From assembly GCA_017979445.1 (NCBI GenBank), contig CM030707.1:17249086-17313085 (forward strand): 64,000 bases of DNA. Direction: 5' to 3'. Every line of letters begins with the position of its first letter. Within the stretch, counting starts at the first letter, position 1. Below, one piece after another: positions 59,711 to 64,000 of the stretch. Source of the DNA: Akebia trifoliata (taxonomy: Eukaryota; Streptophyta; Magnoliopsida; Ranunculales; Lardizabalaceae). Position numbers and translations under genes: made by a program. A model generated the notes under the pieces. That model searched no databases. It saw only the letters and a program-made list of their open reading frames with translations, and was not told the DNA's origin.

Positions 59711-60213
59711 GCCCCATCAAATTTTTGTAGCTCACTTAGCCATTAAATACAACATTGCCTTCCAATTCTTTATCTTTTATATTTTCCATATGTATGATCA
59801 TAGTTATAGATCAAGCTTTCTGTGAATTTTTATCAACCCAGATTAATCTCTCCTTTGTACACTTATGAAGAGTCGACGAAAAGATCATTGAGATGTCTTC
59901 CTCATCCTGAACCACCTCCGTGAGCTGAGGTTCATTCGAGACTCCATTTCTCCAAATTTCACGTACTAATTTTAGAAACGGGATGGGCCGCACTGACAAG
60001 CTTAGAGTCCTGAGCCCGTCCCTAAACCTGAATTGGGCTGGGCTGGACCAAAACTGCAACCATTCATTGAAAACCTTACAAGTGTCTAGGATTCCCTACT
60101 GGTACTAATCTCTAAGAAAATTGTAATGATCCAATGATTAATTAGAAACTATCTTCCAATCACACAAATAACGTACCAAGTTCATTTAACACATCATTTG
60201 TGATAATAAGTTT

Positions 60214-60407
60214 TTTTTGCTAACCGAGTGTCCGGGCCAGCTTGCGCGCACAACAACTAATCTCGGGGAGGACTACCACAGCAACCCACCGCCATGGTCT
60301 CCCAGTTAAATCATGAGAAAAACTCAAGAGGAGAATCGAACCCGTGACGTGCGCCTAACCCACACTTCACGTGCTCGCCCTTACCACTTAGGCAACCCAT
60401 GGGTGGG
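60214..60407 (-). mobile_element. tRNA-derived SINE with target duplication and empty site
   Basis: On the minus strand: box A TTGCCTAAGTGGTAAGGG, box B GGGTTCGATTCTC about 55 bp on, a unique body with TGGGAGACCATGG, and a short A tail. The 17 bp tttgtgataataagttt lies at both ends (60197-60213 and 60408-60424). The paralogous locus near 42795 has one copy of the target and no SINE. It is the youngest-looking SINE of the window. Confidence 0.88.
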
Positions 60408-60424
60408 TTTGTGATAATAAGTTT

Positions 60425-62372
60425 CAGTGGTAGTAATCAAATATATTATTGACATTGAAATTATAAAGATTCCACTCATTATTTTATAATTGATGCGATT
60501 TCAAATAAAAATGTTGAAACACTTTCTAATAAAAATGATGGTAATTGAACTGAGAAGACCCCTCTACCACTTAAAAATGTATATGGCAATAAGGGAATAA
60601 TTAACTCAACTAAAAGTCTCCAACTAAAGAATATGATTGATTTAAGACCTATTTTAATAAAATTTTAGCCTAATAGAGAACTTTTGAAGATCTTTAAAGT
60701 GAGAAATTAAATGGTTGAATTTTATTTTGTTAGAGAATAAGATGCAATGTATATAGGTGCATTAGATAGAATAATAACAAAGCAGAAAATAAAAAAGATT
60801 TAGGTCTAACAATGGCGCAATAATGGCAGTGGAGCCATCATCGAGGAAAGACACACCAAGATCAGGCTCTCAATAGAGCTTAGTATTTGATACCATTAAG
60901 GCTTAAAATGGGTCAGATATGAGTGTGTCCATATCCATATTTGATTTTTTAAATTATCTTAATTCATTTAAATCCGATTCGAATCATACTAGCTAAGATC
61001 ATATCCGAACCATTTTACTTTTATTAAAACCATATTCAAATTCAATCCGGTCAAATTTATTGATTCGAGTTGGTGAAGTCCGTATCATTTTACTTTTATT
61101 AAAAATATATCCGGATTTAATATCATATCCGAACCATTTTACTATTATTGAAAGTATATTCAGATTCAATCCAACCAAATTTATCGATTCAGGTCGGATA
61201 ATATCAAATCATTTAAAATTATTAAGATATAACTAAATGTTGAGTTGAACCTAAGACCTTTTCATTTTGAAGAGAGGCCTTAACTACTATACCCAACCGT
61301 TATTAGTTAATGAAAGATGATTTAAAAAATATAAGAATACATTTTGCAAAATAATATATCATTCGGATCTTAGTGGATATCGGGATGAAACCGGATCCAA
61401 CTCAAGTAAAGGGACTTCAACCTATATTCAAATCATATTTTAATCTAGATATACTTGATGAAATTAAATCCGCTAAATTCAAATCATTCAAATTTTGAAT
61501 AAAATTTGTATCATTTTAAGCCCTAGATACCATGATAAATTTGGGAGTTCAACTCAAAACCAATTGGCAATGAATGGAGAGGCCTAAGAACTTATAAGGA
61601 GAGAGATAAGACAATTTGTGTTCGATGTGGGATTAAACTCAACAAATTTTAGTTAAAAGTACCTATACTTTTAACTAACTCATTGATTAATATTTAATAG
61701 GTTACTTAATGCCTTTATAAATTAATTACAAAAAAAATAACTCCACTATTGGGGTTTTCTATTGACCTAACAATTATTCGAAAGAGAATCGATTCTTAAT
61801 GAAAACCTGAGATAATTATCTAGAATCGAGCCAAATGGTAGACCCACAATCGATTAATCAAAATATATAAATACATCTATATTAATTATACATTTTTAAA
61901 GTGGTTTTTAATTATTTCTTCTTCCTTTTTTTAAGTCTATTTTTAATTATTTCTTATTTAAGATAATTTTTTATTTATATTAATTGAATTTCTTATTTAA
62001 TACATAAAATCTTTTTTATTAATTAAAAAAGAGTCCGGCTACCTCACGCTGGTACGTGGTAAATAAGTGTGCGAACGAGCATGTCAACGAAAATCCTGGA
62101 GGAGTTTGTTTTTCACTGTGATTCTCACTGCAATGATGTGATAGTCATAGAATCTTTCGTTGAGATACGAGTAAAAAGCATCTACGGTTATGTGGCAACC
62201 ACCACGTCAGAAATGTTAGAATCACCGTAAATCATTGTCACCCCAGCATTTTCCTTTTTTAACTGTACTCGTACACTAACCAACCTTCTAAATCGACTGA
62301 GAGTCGGATTCCTAACTCACGTCGACTAAATCCTTTCTTCTTCTTTATATTTTCTATTATTTATGTAACTTT
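60425..62372. other. Upstream region of LARP copy C
   Basis: Parallel to 42820-45175 upstream of copy B. No gene. It contains short A/T-rich blocks with repeated CATATCCGAACCATTTTACT words and the half foldback element around 62130-62260. The promoter of copy C is expected near the right end. Confidence 0.45.
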
Positions 62373-63519
62373 ATGCAAATCCATCTCTCTCACACACATA
62401 CTTCTTCTTCAACCTCAATCAACAACAACAGTTCGACTTCATTCTTTCCCGAGGTACGTACGTATATATACAATCTCTCTCTCTCTCTCCCTCTTTTTTC
62501 AATCAAAGTTCTATATTTCTAGAGTTTGATAATCTGTTCTGTAATCTGGGTTTTGTTTTTGAACTTGATTATGTTAATGGGTTTGTTCTTACTTGGGTGA
62601 TAGATTCAATCCATAGAACCTATTTTAAAGCGAGATATGATTCTTTGCGAGACTATGTCTTAATATTTTTAAATTCTATTCTGTAAAGTGTAATCTGCGT
62701 TTGGTTGATCAACTTGATTATGTTAATGAGTTTGTTCTTTGTTGGGTATAGATTCAATCCTTGGAATCTATTTCAGAACAAGAGATGATTTCTTGCCAGA
62801 CTACAATTTCTGAGGTTCTCAACAACACAGAATCAGGGACTGTTTCTGTTCCAAATGGAACAATTTCTGTTCGAACCTCAAATCGAAGGATCAGTAATGT
62901 CAGGCAACCCAGATTTGCCAATGGTCCAGCCTTGTCTCATGGACTGCCAATTCCATGGCCTATTTCAAATTATTATCACCCTCATTCAATTCCCATTGAA
63001 TTCAACAATATGTTCTGTTTGCCTCCTCATGCAATTCCATGGCATGTCATACCCTGCTATGATCCTTACTTGACAGGTGAATTGAAAATCTGTAGTTTTT
63101 ATTTATTTAATTATTGTTATTTTTTTCATTTTGGTAGATTTTTTTAGTTGAAAGTTGGTGTTTTCATAGGTTTGGATACTTATTTGTATTTTGCTTTGCC
63201 ACTGTCACTACCACCACCCACGCAAGTCCCTCAGGTGAATATGATAGGTCCACCATCATATCATCAACCTCCTCAACCGGCTAATTTGCCTGATTCGGAA
63301 TGGGTGTTGTGCGATGCAATACTCAAGCAGATAGAATATTACTTCAGGTATGATGCAAATACAATTGTTGTTTTAATTTCTTTAGTTCATGTAATTGTTG
63401 ACTTAATGGTCGTTATTTTTCCATTTAGTGATGAGAACTTGAGGAATGATTACTACCTGAAAAAGAACATGGATGAGGAAGGCTGGGTTTCTATTCATCT
63501 TATTGCAGGATTCAATTTG
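62373..63519 (+). CDS. La-related protein, LARP1-type (copy C, partial)
   Basis: Exons seen: 62373-62453, 62752-63076, 63227-63347, 63429-63519 (618 nt, 206 codons, all open); exons 5 and 6 must lie beyond the window. The La motif begins at PDSEW and runs through QIEYYFSDENL and NMDEEGWVSI to AGFNL. The start differs from copy A: 13 bp fewer between the upstream ATG and the SSSTSINNN coding stretch bring that ATG (MQIHLSHTHT) into frame, while the copy-A ATG is gone. The donor after CCCGAG is intact (GTACGT). As in copy B, exon 2 is 216 bp shorter than in copy A, in frame, and the exon 3 acceptor is CGCAAG. A functional gene is plausible. Confidence 0.78.
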
Positions 63520-64000
63520 GTGAGTAGCCCCATGGTCATGCTTGTTTCATGTTTTTTTGTTGTTGAACAATTTAGCTAACTCTAGTTGTTATCAATCTTA
63601 TACGAAATTTTCTGAAAAAAAAAAGAGATTAATTTTCCGATTTCACATTCCAATGATTAATATCATCTTTCGGATTAACGTTAGGAGATACAAACTTTTT
63701 TAGCATCACGCTTCAAAGTCTACTTTCCTACACATAACTTACTCCAAACTTTCCTACACATAACTTATCCAAGTTTCAAACTCTCAAAGGAAAAAAACAA
63801 CACTCAAGTTTGTAACCATTACTTCAACCCAAAAAGAATAATTGAGAGAAATTTATGTGTAAGGACTGCTATGTAGTGGTACATACTAGGAAAAATAGAG
63901 GGAAAAAATACATCTCGCCATAATGCATACTAGTGAAAGGCATGAGAGCCTTTGAGGTGAAATTACCTTCTCTTAAGGCCTCAAGGCTTTTTTATTTTTG

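Larger units (their letters stand above)
58700..64000 (+). repeat. Segmental duplication, right copy (partner 41745-46990)
   Basis: Block order and sequence follow the left copy, ending in LARP copy C. Differences include the MULE-like MITE at 58812, the SINE at 60214, and absence of the MITE that sits at 44275 in the left copy. Confidence 0.75.

Overview
The window is nuclear DNA from a flowering plant, almost certainly a eudicot. It is AT-rich, its genes have GT-AG introns and protein sequences close to Arabidopsis families, and the intergenic space is packed with plant transposon debris: LTR retrotransposons, solo LTRs, hAT-like and Mutator-like MITEs, and tRNA-derived SINEs. I cannot name the species. 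No bacterial, organellar or viral segment is evident, and I saw no tRNA, rRNA or CRISPR locus.

Layout. 1-8.7 kb is repeat territory: a hAT-like element, a foldback MITE, and two degenerate non-autonomous LTR retrotransposons end to end. 9.4-14.5 kb (minus strand) holds a six-exon chloroplast/thylakoid-type signal peptidase I gene whose introns carry a SINE and foldback elements. 15.2-25.5 kb is intergenic, with two related ~750 bp terminal-inverted-repeat elements, a 1.86 kb solo LTR and several 120 bp MITEs. 25.6-27.6 kb is an intronless SPARK-domain receptor-like kinase, the likely counterpart of Arabidopsis At1g11050. 28.5-32.3 kb (minus strand) is a four-exon PC4/KIWI transcriptional coactivator gene with a 3.3 kb intron containing LINE and hAT-like debris.

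From about 34 kb to the right edge lies a tandem array built from a La-related protein (LARP1-type) gene. Copy A (36.6-39.9 kb) looks complete. Copy B (45.2-47.5 kb) is open from exon 2 to the stop, but its first exon lost the copy-A start codon and its splice donor. Copy C (62.4 kb onward) is intact as far as seen and is cut by the window edge after exon 4. Two broken fragments lie between B and C: a 3' part around 51.3-54.8 kb and a 5' part at 58.3-58.5 kb. The block upstream of B (41.7-45.1 kb) is repeated upstream of C (58.7-62.3 kb). Younger insertions (SINE, Mutator-like MITE, hAT-like element, solo LTR) sit in one copy while the other copy keeps the empty site, so element ends and target duplications can be read directly.

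The genes do not form a pathway. The peptidase acts in plastids, the kinase at the plasma membrane, KIWI in nuclear transcription, and the LARP1-type proteins probably on mRNA in the cytoplasm. The most unusual content is the LARP1 array: its copies differ in start codon, splice sites and in-frame indels. All intron structures were inferred by eye from splice consensus and protein family similarity; no alignment or transcript data were available.
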